A stretch of DNA of 41,302 nucleotides, taken from NCBI GenBank assembly GCA_017656145.1, contig JACDOI010000021.1, positions 1 through 41,302 on the forward strand, in the 5' to 3' direction. This document shows, piece after piece, positions 17,721 through 25,990 of the stretch. The stretch comes from Bacillota bacterium. GTDB taxonomy: Bacteria > Bacillota > Limnochordia > Limnochordales > ZCTH02-B6. The position numbers and the translations under genes were made by a program. The first letter of the stretch is position 1, and every line of letters begins with the position of its first letter. The notes below the pieces were generated by a model. That model had not been told where the DNA came from. It did not search any database and saw only the letters and a list, made by a program, of their open reading frames with translations.

Positions 17721-19556
17721 GTGCCGGACGCGGAACGGGAGCGCCGGGCACGCCAGAGCGGCCTTGTCATCTTGGCCGTGCTGGCCCTGTTGGCCGGCCG
17801 CCTTTGGCAGCTGCAGATCGTTCACGGCAGCCACTACGCGGAGCTGGCCGACGGCAACCGGTTGCGCCGGTTGTCCATTGCGGCTCCTCGCGGGGTCATC
17901 CGGGACGTGCACGGGCGGATTCTCGCCGACAACCGGCTGGCGTTCACCGTGGCCATCGTCCCCGGCGGGCTTCAGGAACAGCGGCAGCAGGTGGTGGAGC
18001 GGCTCGCGGCGATTATGCACGCCGGCCGGGACGCCATCGAGGAAGCGCTGGCCGGCGGGCAGCGGTCGTATCCGTACGAGCCGCTGCGCGTCTTCCGGGA
18101 CGTGCCGCCCGAAGTGGCGGTGGCTTTGGAAGAACGGCGGATAGATCTGCCCGGGGTTGTGCTGGAGCAGGAGCCGGTCCGCCGGTACCCGGCCGGCGTA
18201 TCGGTCGCTCACGTATTGGGGTACTTGCAGCTGGCCACAGCCGAGGACTTGGCGAGCTACAGCGGCTACCGGCCCGACGACCTGGTGGGCCGCACGGGCA
18301 TTGAGCGCGCGTACGAGCCGTACCTTCGGGGAGAACGGGGGTTTCAGCAGGTCGAGGTCAACGCGCTCAGCCGCCCGATCCGGGTGCTGGGATCGGTTCC
18401 GCCGGTCCCAGGCCACGATCTCGTGCTCACCATCGATTTGGACCTGCAACGGGCGGCAGCCCGGATTCTGGAGGAGCAGATACAGTTTCTGGAATCGGAC
18501 CCTGGGCGGCGCAGCCCGCCGGGCGGCGGCGCGGCGGTAGTGTTGGACGTCAAAACCGGCGCCGTACGGGCGCTGGTCAGCTATCCCGGATACGATCCGA
18601 ACCGGTTTCTCTCGGGCGAGCGGGGCGCGTACTTCGCCGCTTTGGAGCAAGACTCTCGCCGGCCGCTCTTCAACCGGGCAATCCGGGGGGCGTATGCCCC
18701 CGGTTCGGCGTTCAAGCCGGTGACGCTGCTGGCGGCCCTCGAACAGGGGGTCACCCGGCCGGACGAGACGTACGTCGCCACCGGCGTGGCGGAGATCGGC
18801 GGCCGGCTGTTCCGGGACTGGACGGTTGCCCGGGGGCTCCCGCCGGCCGGGCCCGTTGACGCGGTGGCGGCCCTGGAGCGATCGGTCAACGATTACTTTT
18901 ACGTCATGGGCACCCGGGCGGGCATCCAGGCCATCGCGGAAACGGCCCGGGCGTTGGGGTTGGGCCGGCCGGCGGGTCTGGACATCCATCCGCCGGAAGC
19001 GGCCGGCATCATCCCCGACCCGGCTTGGAAGCGGGCACACCGCCGGGAGCTGTGGTATCCCGGCGACACGGCCAACGTGTCCATCGGCCAGGGAGACTTG
19101 CAGGTGAGCCCGCTGCAGATGGCGATGCTGTACGCGGGGCTGGCCAACCGGGGGACAGTATATGCGCCGTACCTCGTTCAGGCGGTCATCGCCCCCGACG
19201 GTACCCCGGTGTTTGAGCGCAAGCCCCGGGTATTGACGGCCCTTGAAGCGTCGGCCGCAAGTTGGGACACGGTGCATCGGGGACTTCTCGCGGTCGTATC
19301 CGGTTCCCGGGGCACGGCCCGCCAGGCGTTTGCCGGTTTTCCGATCCCCGTGGCCGGAAAGACGGGTTCGGCCCAGGTAGGCGGTGATCGGGAGACCCAC
19401 GCCTGGTTTGCCGCCTACGCGCCGGCCGATGAGCCCGAGGTCGCTGTCGCCGTGTTGATCGAAAACGGCGGCGGCGGTGGATCGGCGGCGGCGCCGGCGG
19501 CATGCCGGGTGCTGGCGGCCTACTTCGGGCTGGATGAATCCGGGGCTTGCCCGTGA
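17721..19556 (+). CDS. mrdA: penicillin-binding protein 2, class B transpeptidase
   Basis: Cross-links peptidoglycan for cylindrical growth, usually with RodA as glycosyltransferase partner. The 611-residue protein has one N-terminal membrane helix (about residues 15-33), a dimerisation domain with PRGVIRDVHGRILADNR, and a transpeptidase domain with all three motifs: S329-A-F-K332, S388-V-N and K547-T-G-S. GTG 17721 is preceded by AGGGATAGGGG. It follows mreD, and rodA lies beyond minCDE, so both halves of the elongation synthase are in this run of genes. Confidence 0.95.
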   Translation: MPDAERERRARQSGLVILAVLALLAGRLWQLQIVHGSHYAELADGNRLRRLSIAAPRGVIRDVHGRILADNRLAFTVAIVPGGLQEQRQQVVERLAAIMHAGRDAIEEALAGGQRSYPYEPLRVFRDVPPEVAVALEERRIDLPGVVLEQEPVRRYPAGVSVAHVLGYLQLATAEDLASYSGYRPDDLVGRTGIERAYEPYLRGERGFQQVEVNALSRPIRVLGSVPPVPGHDLVLTIDLDLQRAAARILEEQIQFLESDPGRRSPPGGGAAVVLDVKTGAVRALVSYPGYDPNRFLSGERGAYFAALEQDSRRPLFNRAIRGAYAPGSAFKPVTLLAALEQGVTRPDETYVATGVAEIGGRLFRDWTVARGLPPAGPVDAVAALERSVNDYFYVMGTRAGIQAIAETARALGLGRPAGLDIHPPEAAGIIPDPAWKRAHRRELWYPGDTANVSIGQGDLQVSPLQMAMLYAGLANRGTVYAPYLVQAVIAPDGTPVFERKPRVLTALEASAASWDTVHRGLLAVVSGSRGTARQAFAGFPIPVAGKTGSAQVGGDRETHAWFAAYAPADEPEVAVAVLIENGGGGGSAAAPAACRVLAAYFGLDESGACP

Positions 19557-19649
19557 GGTCCCCTTTTTTCCCGCTTTAGCAGGAAGGCCTCCGGGGGCGC
19601 CGAAGGTTGTTACGAAATCCGCCGGCGGGCGGTCAGGTGGAGGACGGCC

Positions 19650-20366
19650 ATGCAGGGCAAGGAAGCCGTCGTCTTCAAGGGGTACCGGGGCGGCGTGTCG
19701 GTCCAGGTCGATCGCGACGCGCCGTTCGGTCAGGTAGTCGAGGAATTGCGGCGCAAACTCGAGTCAGCCCGGAACTTTTTCCACGGCGGCATAGTCCGCA
19801 TTGAAACCGGGACCCGGCCACCGGACGTCGTCGAACAGCGGGTGCTGAAAGAGCTCATCCGCGCGCACGGGCTGACGATCGCAGGGGATGGCGTCGACGC
19901 TGAGCTAGCCAACCGGGAAGCCAACGGCGAAGCGAAGGGCCACGGGGCGACGCCGAGTGGTGCCCCGGGAGGGCAGTCCCCGCCGGCGACCCACGGCGGG
20001 CCGGGCAACGAGCGGGGGGCCGGCGAACCGGCCGACGAACCGTGCCTGCTCGTCCGGCGGACGCTGCGCTCGGGCCAGCGGCTGGAGTTTGACGGATCGG
20101 TGGTGGTGCTCGGGGACGTCAATCCGGGTGCCGTGATCGTGTGCAGCGGCCACGCGGTGGTTATGGGGTCGTTGCGGGGGGTCGTCCACGCCGGAGCCCG
20201 GGGAGACACCAGGGCTCGGGTCATCGCCTGGCGGCTGCAGCCGACCCAGTTGCGCATTGCCCACTACATCTCCCGGCCGCCCGACGGTGAGGAGCCTTCC
20301 CCAAGAGGGCCGGAAATGGCGCTGGTGCACGGCGAGCGCATCGAAATCGAGGAGTTCGTGCCGTGA
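19650..20366 (+). CDS. minC: septum site-determining protein MinC
   Basis: Inhibitor of FtsZ assembly, brought to the membrane by MinD so that septa form only at the permitted site. The 238-residue protein has an N-terminal domain with VVFKGYRGGVSVQVD and a linker (about residues 90-130) that is Gly/Ala/Pro-rich and longer than usual. A C-terminal right-handed beta-helix contains SGQRLEFDGSVVVLGDVNPGAVI and VVMGSLRGVVHAG. GGAGG lies upstream of ATG 19650. The 93 bases before it hold no clear terminator. Confidence 0.93.
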   Translation: MQGKEAVVFKGYRGGVSVQVDRDAPFGQVVEELRRKLESARNFFHGGIVRIETGTRPPDVVEQRVLKELIRAHGLTIAGDGVDAELANREANGEAKGHGATPSGAPGGQSPPATHGGPGNERGAGEPADEPCLLVRRTLRSGQRLEFDGSVVVLGDVNPGAVIVCSGHAVVMGSLRGVVHAGARGDTRARVIAWRLQPTQLRIAHYISRPPDGEEPSPRGPEMALVHGERIEIEEFVP

Positions 20367-20394
20367 GCGGGCCAAACTGAGGAGGTTCATGCCC

Positions 20395-21210
20395 ATGGCG
20401 GGGAGAGTCATCGTCATCACGAGCGGCAAGGGCGGGGTCGGCAAGACGACGACGACCGCCAACTTGGGCGCGGGTCTGGCCGCCCTGGGCCGGCGGGTCT
20501 GCCTGGTGGACGCGGACATCGGCTTGCGCAATCTCGATGTTGTCATGGGGCTGGAGAACCGCATCGTCTACGATCTGGTCGAGGTCGTCGAGGGGCACGC
20601 GCGCCTGCGCAACGCCCTGATCAAAGACAAGCGCCTGGAAGGGCTGTTTTTGTTGCCTGCAGCTCAAACCCGGGAGAAGGACGCGGTTTCCCCCGAGCAG
20701 ATGCGGACCCTGTGCGCGCAGTTGGCAGAAGAGTTCGATTATGTTCTTGTCGATTCCCCCGCAGGGATAGAACACGGATTCCGCAACGCCATCGCCGGCG
20801 CCCATGAGGCCATCATCGTCACAACTCCGGAAGTCGCGGCGGTGCGGGATGCGGACCGGATCATCGGCCTGTTGGAGGCCAATGACCTGCCCAACCCGCG
20901 ACTTGTCATCAACCGCCTGCGCCCCCAGATGGTTCGCCGGGGAGACATGATGGATATCGACGACGTCATCGAAATTCTCGCCATCGACCTTTTGGGCGTA
21001 GTGCCGGACGACGAGGCCATCATCGTCGCCACCAACCGAGGCGAGCCCATCGTCATCTCCGGCCGGACCAAATCCGCCCAGGCGTACCGCAACATCGTGC
21101 GCCGCATCGAAGGCGAGGACGTTCCATTCATGCAGCTAGAGGAGGATGGCTGGGTCGACCGGCTGCGCAACCTTGTCGGCATCGGTCGCAAGAAGACCCG
21201 CGGCGCCTGA
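20395..21210 (+). CDS. minD: septum site-determining ATPase MinD
   Basis: Membrane-cycling ATPase that recruits MinC. The 271-residue protein begins MAGRVIVITSGKGGVGKTTTT with the deviant Walker A. DADIGLRNLDVVMGLENRIVYDL and VLVDSPAGIE follow, and the C-terminal amphipathic membrane helix (VDRLRNLVGIGRKK) is present. ATG 20395 is 9 bases from GAGGAGG (20379-20385); ATG 20389 is an alternative two codons upstream but only 3 bases from that site. Confidence 0.96.
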   Translation: MAGRVIVITSGKGGVGKTTTTANLGAGLAALGRRVCLVDADIGLRNLDVVMGLENRIVYDLVEVVEGHARLRNALIKDKRLEGLFLLPAAQTREKDAVSPEQMRTLCAQLAEEFDYVLVDSPAGIEHGFRNAIAGAHEAIIVTTPEVAAVRDADRIIGLLEANDLPNPRLVINRLRPQMVRRGDMMDIDDVIEILAIDLLGVVPDDEAIIVATNRGEPIVISGRTKSAQAYRNIVRRIEGEDVPFMQLEEDGWVDRLRNLVGIGRKKTRGA

Positions 21211-21237
21211 TGGCTGTCGGGCGCCCCGAGGAGGGGA

Positions 21238-21522
21238 GTGCGGGTGCTTGAGTTCATCGGCAAGCTGTTTCGAGGTGAGGAGGATGCTAGCAAGCGTGTG
21301 GCCAAGGAACGCCTCCGCCTCGTGCTGGTGCAGGACCGGATGTCGCTTTCCCCGCAGGCACTGAATGCCATGAAAGAAGAGCTCATAGCGGTCATCTCCA
21401 AGTACTTGGAGATCGACGAAGCCGGGCCCGAGGTTTCGCTGGAGCGGGACGGCGAGTCGGTGGCACTGGTGGCCACGATTCCCGTCAAACGGGTGACCGG
21501 TTTGGCGCGCGCCGGCAGGTAG
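21238..21522 (+). CDS. minE: cell division topological specificity factor MinE
   Basis: Stimulates MinD ATPase and drives Min oscillation. The 94-residue protein has the N-terminal membrane helix (VLEFIGKLFRG), the MinD-binding segment ASKRVAKERLRLVLVQDR and a C-terminal dimer domain with ELIAVISKYLEID. GTG 21238 or 21244 is the start, after GAGGAGGGG. The presence of MinE rather than a DivIVA/MinJ-only system suggests an oscillating Min system. Confidence 0.94.
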   Translation: MRVLEFIGKLFRGEEDASKRVAKERLRLVLVQDRMSLSPQALNAMKEELIAVISKYLEIDEAGPEVSLERDGESVALVATIPVKRVTGLARAGR

Positions 21523-21543
21523 GACGGGGTATATGTCGTCGGG

Positions 21544-22671
21544 ATGGATCGGAAGCTTTTGCGCCAGATCGACTTCGTGTTGCTCGCCGCAGTCTTCATG
21601 CTCCTAGCTCTCGGGTTCCTCGCTGTCTACAGCGCGACCCGGGGGCTTGCCGGCGCGTCCGGAGATCCGTTCTACTTTGTGAAGCGGCAAGCGCTGGCGG
21701 CATTGCTAGGCGTTGCCGTCATCGCCTTTTCTCTCCCCCTGGATTACCGGCACTTGGTCCGCTTATCGAGATTGTTCTACGCGGCGAGCCTCGCCCTGCT
21801 GGTCGCGGTGCTGGCCGTCGGCCGTACCACCGGCGGAGCGGAGCGGTGGCTGGCCATCGGCCCCTTAAGCCTTCAGCCATCCGAGGTGGCCAAGCTTGCC
21901 CTGATCCTGGTCCTCAGCCGGATCCTGGAGAACAAGGAAAAGGTACAGGAGTGGCGGGGAGTGATATCGGCCCTTCTTTGGATGGCGCCGGTTCTCGGCC
22001 TCATCTTGCTCCAGCCGGACCTCGGCACGGGCTTGACGCTTGCCGCGATCACGGTCGGCATGCTCTTTTTCGCCGGAGCCCGCTGGAAGCACCTGGCCGT
22101 GTTGACCGGCGGCGGATTGGCCGCCGCGTTAGGCGCGGTGGTGGTGTCTATCCAAGGATGGCTGCCGATTTTGAAACCGTACCAGATCAACCGGCTGGTG
22201 GTGTTCTTCGATCCGTACCGGTATCGGCATGAAGAAGGGTGGAACGTGATCCAGTCGATGATCGCCATCGGATCGGGAAACCTGTTCGGCAAAGGATTGT
22301 TCGGCGGTTCCCAGACGCAGCTCAACTTTTTGCCGGCCCGCCATACGGACTTCATCTTTTCCGTCGTCGGCGAAGAGTTCGGGTTTCTTGGGGCGGTGTT
22401 CGTTCTCGGCCTTTACGGCGTCGTCTTTTGGCGGGGTTGCCGAATTTTGGCCCGGGCGAAAGACTCGACCGGCAGCTTGCTGGTCGGGGGGATTTTGGCC
22501 ATGCTGTTCGCGCACGTGCTGATCAACATCGGGATGACGCTTGGGGTCATGCCGGTGACGGGCCTCCCCCTGCCCTTGATCAGCTACGGGGGTACGTCCA
22601 TGCTGGTAACGCTGGCAGCCATCGGTCTTGTCCTCAACGTGGACGTCCACCGGAAGAAGCTGCGGTTCTGA
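21544..22671 (+). CDS. rodA: RodA, SEDS-family peptidoglycan polymerase
   Basis: Multi-pass glycosyltransferase that polymerises lipid II with PBP2. The 375-residue protein has about ten membrane helices and SEDS motifs: LAIGPLSLQPSEVAKLALIL, LLQPDLGTGLTL, GKGLFGGSQTQLNFLPARHTDFIFSVVGEEFG and PLPLISYGGTSML. The ribosome site before ATG 21544 is weak. It is placed after minE, 21 bases apart; the sequence favours RodA over FtsW or SpoVE because of the linked mre genes and PBP2. Confidence 0.9.
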   Translation: MDRKLLRQIDFVLLAAVFMLLALGFLAVYSATRGLAGASGDPFYFVKRQALAALLGVAVIAFSLPLDYRHLVRLSRLFYAASLALLVAVLAVGRTTGGAERWLAIGPLSLQPSEVAKLALILVLSRILENKEKVQEWRGVISALLWMAPVLGLILLQPDLGTGLTLAAITVGMLFFAGARWKHLAVLTGGGLAAALGAVVVSIQGWLPILKPYQINRLVVFFDPYRYRHEEGWNVIQSMIAIGSGNLFGKGLFGGSQTQLNFLPARHTDFIFSVVGEEFGFLGAVFVLGLYGVVFWRGCRILARAKDSTGSLLVGGILAMLFAHVLINIGMTLGVMPVTGLPLPLISYGGTSMLVTLAAIGLVLNVDVHRKKLRF

Positions 22672-22706
22672 CCTGCCCAAAGCTCTCGCCGGCCCCGCCC
22701 GCTTCC

Positions 22707-22735
22707 TCATGGCCGCTTGGCCGGGCGCATATAGT
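22707..22735 (+). promoter_or_regulatory. candidate sigma-E promoter of the spoIVFA/B-like pair
   Basis: CATATAGT (22728-22735) matches six of eight of the sigma-E -10. TCATGGC (22707-22713) matches four of seven of the -35 at exactly 14 bases. The TATAGT inside could also serve sigma-A, but no TTGACA-like box is at the right distance. The spoIVF operon is sigma-E-driven in Bacillus. Confidence 0.4.
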
Positions 22736-22793
22736 GTCTTGTGGAACTGTCCTGCCGCGGCGTTTTTTGCCCGCGCACCGGGAGGGCCAGGGG

Positions 22794-23045
22794 GTGAGCC
22801 GGTCCGCATTGTTTCGCAATGGGCTGTTCGCCATTATCCTGCTCTTGCTTGTAGTCACCCTGGAGGCGGCGGATCTGCCGTTCACCGAAGGCGTCGAGGA
22901 ATACGTCACGTTCGTGCTGACGACCGATTTCGACTACCGGCCGTGGCTCGCGGAGCTCAGGAGCCGGATCCCGTTGCCGGACGTAGCCGGGTTCGGATGG
23001 CTGGACGCGAGTCCCGACGGGCCAAGCGGCGAGGCCTCGCGGTGA
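22794..23045 (+). CDS. short SpoIVFA-like single-pass membrane protein
   Basis: An 83-residue protein with a short basic N-terminus, one membrane helix (about residues 10-24, LFAIILLLLVVTLEA) and a juxtamembrane stretch VEEYVTFVLTTDFDYRPWLAELRSRIPLP. Position directly before the SpoIVFB-like gene, and likeness of that stretch to the segment just outside the membrane in SpoIVFA, suggest a SpoIVFA counterpart. It stops before the LytM/M23-like domain that full-length SpoIVFA carries. SpoIVFA holds SpoIVFB inactive and anchors it in the forespore outer membrane; whether this protein does so is inference. GTG 22794 follows GGGAGGG (22780-22786) by 7 bases. The stop is 6 bases before the next start. 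Confidence 0.65.
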   Translation: MSRSALFRNGLFAIILLLLVVTLEAADLPFTEGVEEYVTFVLTTDFDYRPWLAELRSRIPLPDVAGFGWLDASPDGPSGEASR

Positions 23046-23051
23046 GGACGG

Positions 23052-23945
23052 GTGAAGCTGGCCACCGTCTGTGGCATTCGCTTCGGGGTCAACCCGTTGT
23101 TTTTGGTCCTCCTGGTTACCCTGGCCTGGGTCGGGCGCCTTCCGGAGGCCTTGATCGTGTTCGGGATCGTCTTATTGCACGAGATCGGGCATGTGGCCGC
23201 CGCCCGGGGCTACGGGGTCGCGGTGAGCGGGGTCGAACTGCTCCCATTCGGCGGGGTAGCCAGGATGGAAGGGCTTATCGGGGCGGATCCGGGCGTTGAG
23301 GCGGGTATTGCCCTTGCCGGTCCGCTCACCAACGGCATGCTCATCGGTGTCGGGGCGCTGCTGTGGCGCCACCAGGTGCTGGCGGATGAGTGGGCCCGGT
23401 TGTTCATCGCGGCCAACGTAACGGTTGCGACGCTGAACTTGTTGCCCGCGCTGCCGTTGGACGGGGGGCGCCTGTATCGGGCGTACCGCTCCCGCCGGGT
23501 CGGGTACCGGCGGGCCACTGCCGAGGCCGCTCGCCTTGGGCGGGCACTGGGCGCAGCGTGCGCCGTCGCCGGCGGGTTCGGCGCGTACCTGGGCTACGTC
23601 AACCTGACGCTGCCGGTGCTGGGTTTGTTTGTGTTCGTAGCCGCCGGGCGCGAGGAAACCGCGTCGGCGTACGTGTTCATGGCGTACCTGGATTCGAAGC
23701 GGCGGGAGCTCGACCAACAGGGATGTCTGGAGAGCCGCTGTCTTGTCGTTCGGATCGACACGCCGGTCAAGCAAGTGCTGGAGCGGTTTGTGCCGAAGAA
23801 ATATCATGTGGTCTGGGTGGTGGACGAGGACGGGCGGCCGGCCGGAGTGGCTTTCGAAGCGGCCATTTTGGACGCGGCGTTCGATCGGGGCCTGGACGTG
23901 CCCATGGGCTCCATCGCCCGCCGGACGTTCATTGACATGCGGTAA
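23052..23945 (+). CDS. spoIVFB: SpoIVFB-like M50 intramembrane metalloprotease
   Basis: Site-2-type zinc protease; in Bacillus SpoIVFB removes the pro-sequence of sigma-K in the mother cell. The 297-residue protein has the zinc motif HEIGH (about residues 44-48) in a membrane helix, and NLLPALPLDGGR carrying the third ligand. Further helices precede a C-terminal CBS-like cytosolic domain (VKQVLERFVPKKYHVVWVVDEDGRPAGV), as in SpoIVFB. The neighbours (minCDE before, rplU-prp-rpmA after) match the spoIVF position in Bacillus. GTG 23052 is the start; no earlier start keeps a ribosome site. No sigK gene is in the window. Confidence 0.88.
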   Translation: MKLATVCGIRFGVNPLFLVLLVTLAWVGRLPEALIVFGIVLLHEIGHVAAARGYGVAVSGVELLPFGGVARMEGLIGADPGVEAGIALAGPLTNGMLIGVGALLWRHQVLADEWARLFIAANVTVATLNLLPALPLDGGRLYRAYRSRRVGYRRATAEAARLGRALGAACAVAGGFGAYLGYVNLTLPVLGLFVFVAAGREETASAYVFMAYLDSKRRELDQQGCLESRCLVVRIDTPVKQVLERFVPKKYHVVWVVDEDGRPAGVAFEAAILDAAFDRGLDVPMGSIARRTFIDMR

Positions 23946-23960
23946 CCCGTATGGTAAGCT
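23932..23960 (+). promoter_or_regulatory. sigma-A promoter upstream of rng
   Basis: A perfect TTGACA (23932-23937) lies inside the end of the SpoIVFB-like gene. After 17 bases comes TAAGCT (23955-23960), with a TGG extended -10 in front. It would give an RNase G message with a leader of about 200 bases (23967-24164), in which I see no named element. Confidence 0.5.
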
Positions 23961-23963
23961 GAC

Positions 23964-23977
23964 CCTACATACGTTCG
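23964..23977 (+). promoter_or_regulatory. possible LexA-type operator at the rng promoter
   Basis: This 14-base site matches 12 of 14 positions of the Gram-positive LexA box (CGAACRNRYGTTYG). Its last 11 bases, ACATACGTTCG, are identical to the box at 39137-39150. It sits over the expected transcription start of the promoter at 23932-23960. Confidence 0.4.
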
Positions 23978-24164
23978 ATATTGTTGGTCTTGTGAGGTTG
24001 GGCCGTAGCTGCTCGAAGGCCGGTCGAATCGTGTCGCAGGGCGCGCTCCGCGGCGGATGGGCTGGAGAATAGCCTGCACCTTCGTGTCCGCACAATAGGA
24101 GCAGAATTCTTTGCCGAATGTTTTTGCCTTCGCCTTTCGGAGTGATCAGGAGTGACCGATCAGG

Positions 24165-25856
24165 ATGGCGCGAGAAATCGTGGTGAATGCGGGCCTTGGC
24201 GAGACGAGGGCCGCCGTGCTGGAGGAGCGGCGCCTCGTCGAATTTTTTTTGGAACGGGAACTTCACCAGCCGGTCGCGGGCAACATCTACAAGGGCCGGG
24301 TGGAGAACGTCCTGCCCGGCATGCAGGCGGCGTTTGTCAATATCGGGCTTGAGCGCAATGCATTTCTGTACGTTGACGACGCCGTGACCGAGGACAACGG
24401 GGTTGGGGAGCCGCTGGACCATCCGCCCCGGGCCCGCTCCATCGCGGAAGTGCTGACCGTCGGCCAGGAGATCGTCGTGCAGGTGGCCAAGGAGCCCATC
24501 GGGACCAAGGGAGCCCGGGTCGTCACCCAACTGACCATTCCCGGCCGCTATTTGGTCCTCATGCCGACGGTGGAGCATGTGGCCATCTCCCGCCGCATTG
24601 CGGACGAGCACGAGCGGCAGCGGCTAAAGGAGATCGCCCGGGATATCCGGCCGCCGGGCATGGGTCTCATCGTTCGAACCTTGGCCGTCGGCAAGGATAA
24701 GGAGACGTTGGCCAGCGACTGCCGGTTTCTCGTCGACCTGTGGGAGAAGATCCGGCGCCGGGCCGAGTCCCAGCCTGCGCCCGCCCTGTTGTACAAGGAC
24801 TTCGATCTCGTCCATCGATTGGTGCGGGATGAGTTCACGCCCGACGTTTCCCGGTTCGTGGTCGATTCGGATCAGGTGTATAAGACTGTACTGGAGCTGT
24901 TGAATTCCCTGTCGCCGGCCATGAAGTCCCGGGTCTACCTGTACAGCGGCCCAAAGCCTATTTTCGAATTTTACGGCATCGAAGCCGAGCTGGAGCGGTC
25001 GTTGAACCGCCGGGTGTGGCTGCAAAGCGGCGGCTATCTCGTCATCGACCATACCGAAGCGTTGACGAGTATCGATGTCAACACGGGCCGGTTCATCGGC
25101 ACGACAAACCTCGAGGATACGGTTCTCAAGACGAATCTCGAGGCCGCGGCCGAGATCGCGCGGCAAGTCCGCCTGCGGGACATCGGCGGGATTATCATCA
25201 TCGACTTCATCGACATGGAGTCCGACGAACACCGGCGCCTGGTGCTGCGGGCGCTGCAGGAAGCTTTGGGGCCGGATCGGAACCGTTCCCACGTGCTCGG
25301 CTTCACGAGCCTGGGGCTGGTGGAGATGACGCGCAAGAAGGTGGCTGAGGACCTGGGAGCGCGTCTCCACCGCCCATGCCCATACTGTGACGGCACCGGG
25401 CGCGTCTTATCGGAGGAGACGATCGCCCACGCTACCCAACGGGAGATCGAGCAGCGGGCGGCGAGCGACAGCGCGGAGGCGTACCTGGTCACATGCCATC
25501 CGCAGGTGGCAGCCCAGATCATCGGCCCCGGCGGCAGCCTCCTGCGGCGCCTCGAAGAGCGGACGGGCAAGGCGGTGTTCGTGAAGGGCAATGAGGCCAT
25601 GCATCTCGAGGATGTCAAAATCGTCGCCGGCTCCCGGGAAGAGCTCGAGAAGGAAGCCTTTCCCGTGCGGGAAGGGCAAGTCCTGGATATGGAAGTGCAA
25701 GAGCCCCACATGGCAAACCCGAAGGACGGCATCGCACGGGTGGACGGCTACGTCATCGACATTGAAGGCGGCGGCCGCTACGTGGGCAAAAAGCTCAAGG
25801 TGGAGATCACCAAGGTGTTTCGCACGTACGCCAAAGGGCGGGTGCGCTCGTCATGA
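24165..25856 (+). CDS. rng: ribonuclease G/E family endoribonuclease
   Basis: Cleaves single-stranded RNA, 5'-end-dependent, in rRNA maturation and mRNA decay. The 563-residue protein has an S1 domain (GNIYKGRVENVLPGMQAAFVNIG, about residues 39-62). A DNase-I-like catalytic core has TSIDVNTGRF and the acidic IIIIDFIDM, and CPYCDGTGRV is the zinc link. It continues past RNase G length with a KH-like stretch (IIGPGGSLLRRLEERTG) and a C-terminal TRAM-like domain, the form common in Bacillota. ATG 24165; AGGAG (24148-24152) lies a little far. It precedes the L21/L27 genes. Confidence 0.93.
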   Translation: MAREIVVNAGLGETRAAVLEERRLVEFFLERELHQPVAGNIYKGRVENVLPGMQAAFVNIGLERNAFLYVDDAVTEDNGVGEPLDHPPRARSIAEVLTVGQEIVVQVAKEPIGTKGARVVTQLTIPGRYLVLMPTVEHVAISRRIADEHERQRLKEIARDIRPPGMGLIVRTLAVGKDKETLASDCRFLVDLWEKIRRRAESQPAPALLYKDFDLVHRLVRDEFTPDVSRFVVDSDQVYKTVLELLNSLSPAMKSRVYLYSGPKPIFEFYGIEAELERSLNRRVWLQSGGYLVIDHTEALTSIDVNTGRFIGTTNLEDTVLKTNLEAAAEIARQVRLRDIGGIIIIDFIDMESDEHRRLVLRALQEALGPDRNRSHVLGFTSLGLVEMTRKKVAEDLGARLHRPCPYCDGTGRVLSEETIAHATQREIEQRAASDSAEAYLVTCHPQVAAQIIGPGGSLLRRLEERTGKAVFVKGNEAMHLEDVKIVAGSREELEKEAFPVREGQVLDMEVQEPHMANPKDGIARVDGYVIDIEGGGRYVGKKLKVEITKVFRTYAKGRVRSS

Positions 25857-25883
25857 GTCGGGCTGGCAGAGGGCCGGCAGCGA

Positions 25884-25912
25884 TTGACACCGGCCCTGGC
25901 CCATGCTAAAAT
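25884..25912 (+). promoter_or_regulatory. sigma-A promoter of rplU-prp-rpmA
   Basis: TTGACA (25884-25889), a 17-base spacer and TAAAAT (25907-25912), with a TGC extended -10. This is the closest match to consensus among the protein-gene promoters in the window. Confidence 0.85.
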
Positions 25913-25918
25913 CCGATA

Positions 25919-25980
25919 GGCAATTAAGCCGTGCTCAAACGGCACGGAGGCCGCGCCCGAGCCCGGGCGCGATGGAGGGT
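25919..25980 (+). promoter_or_regulatory. structured rplU leader, possible L21-leader autoregulatory element
   Basis: Two hairpins lie between the promoter and rplU: CCGTGC/GCACGG (25929-25934 with 25942-25947) and CGCGCCCG/CGGGCGCG (25952-25959 with 25964-25971). GGAGGG (25974-25979) follows the second directly, so the fold could govern access of ribosomes. L21-bound leaders are known in Bacillota, but I cannot confirm the consensus here. Confidence 0.45.
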
Positions 25981-25990
25981 AACGGACCCG

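Noticed and set aside
25870-25897. Hairpin AGGGCCGG/CCGGCCCT after rng as a terminator
   Set aside because: No T-run follows, and its loop contains the -35 of the rplU promoter.
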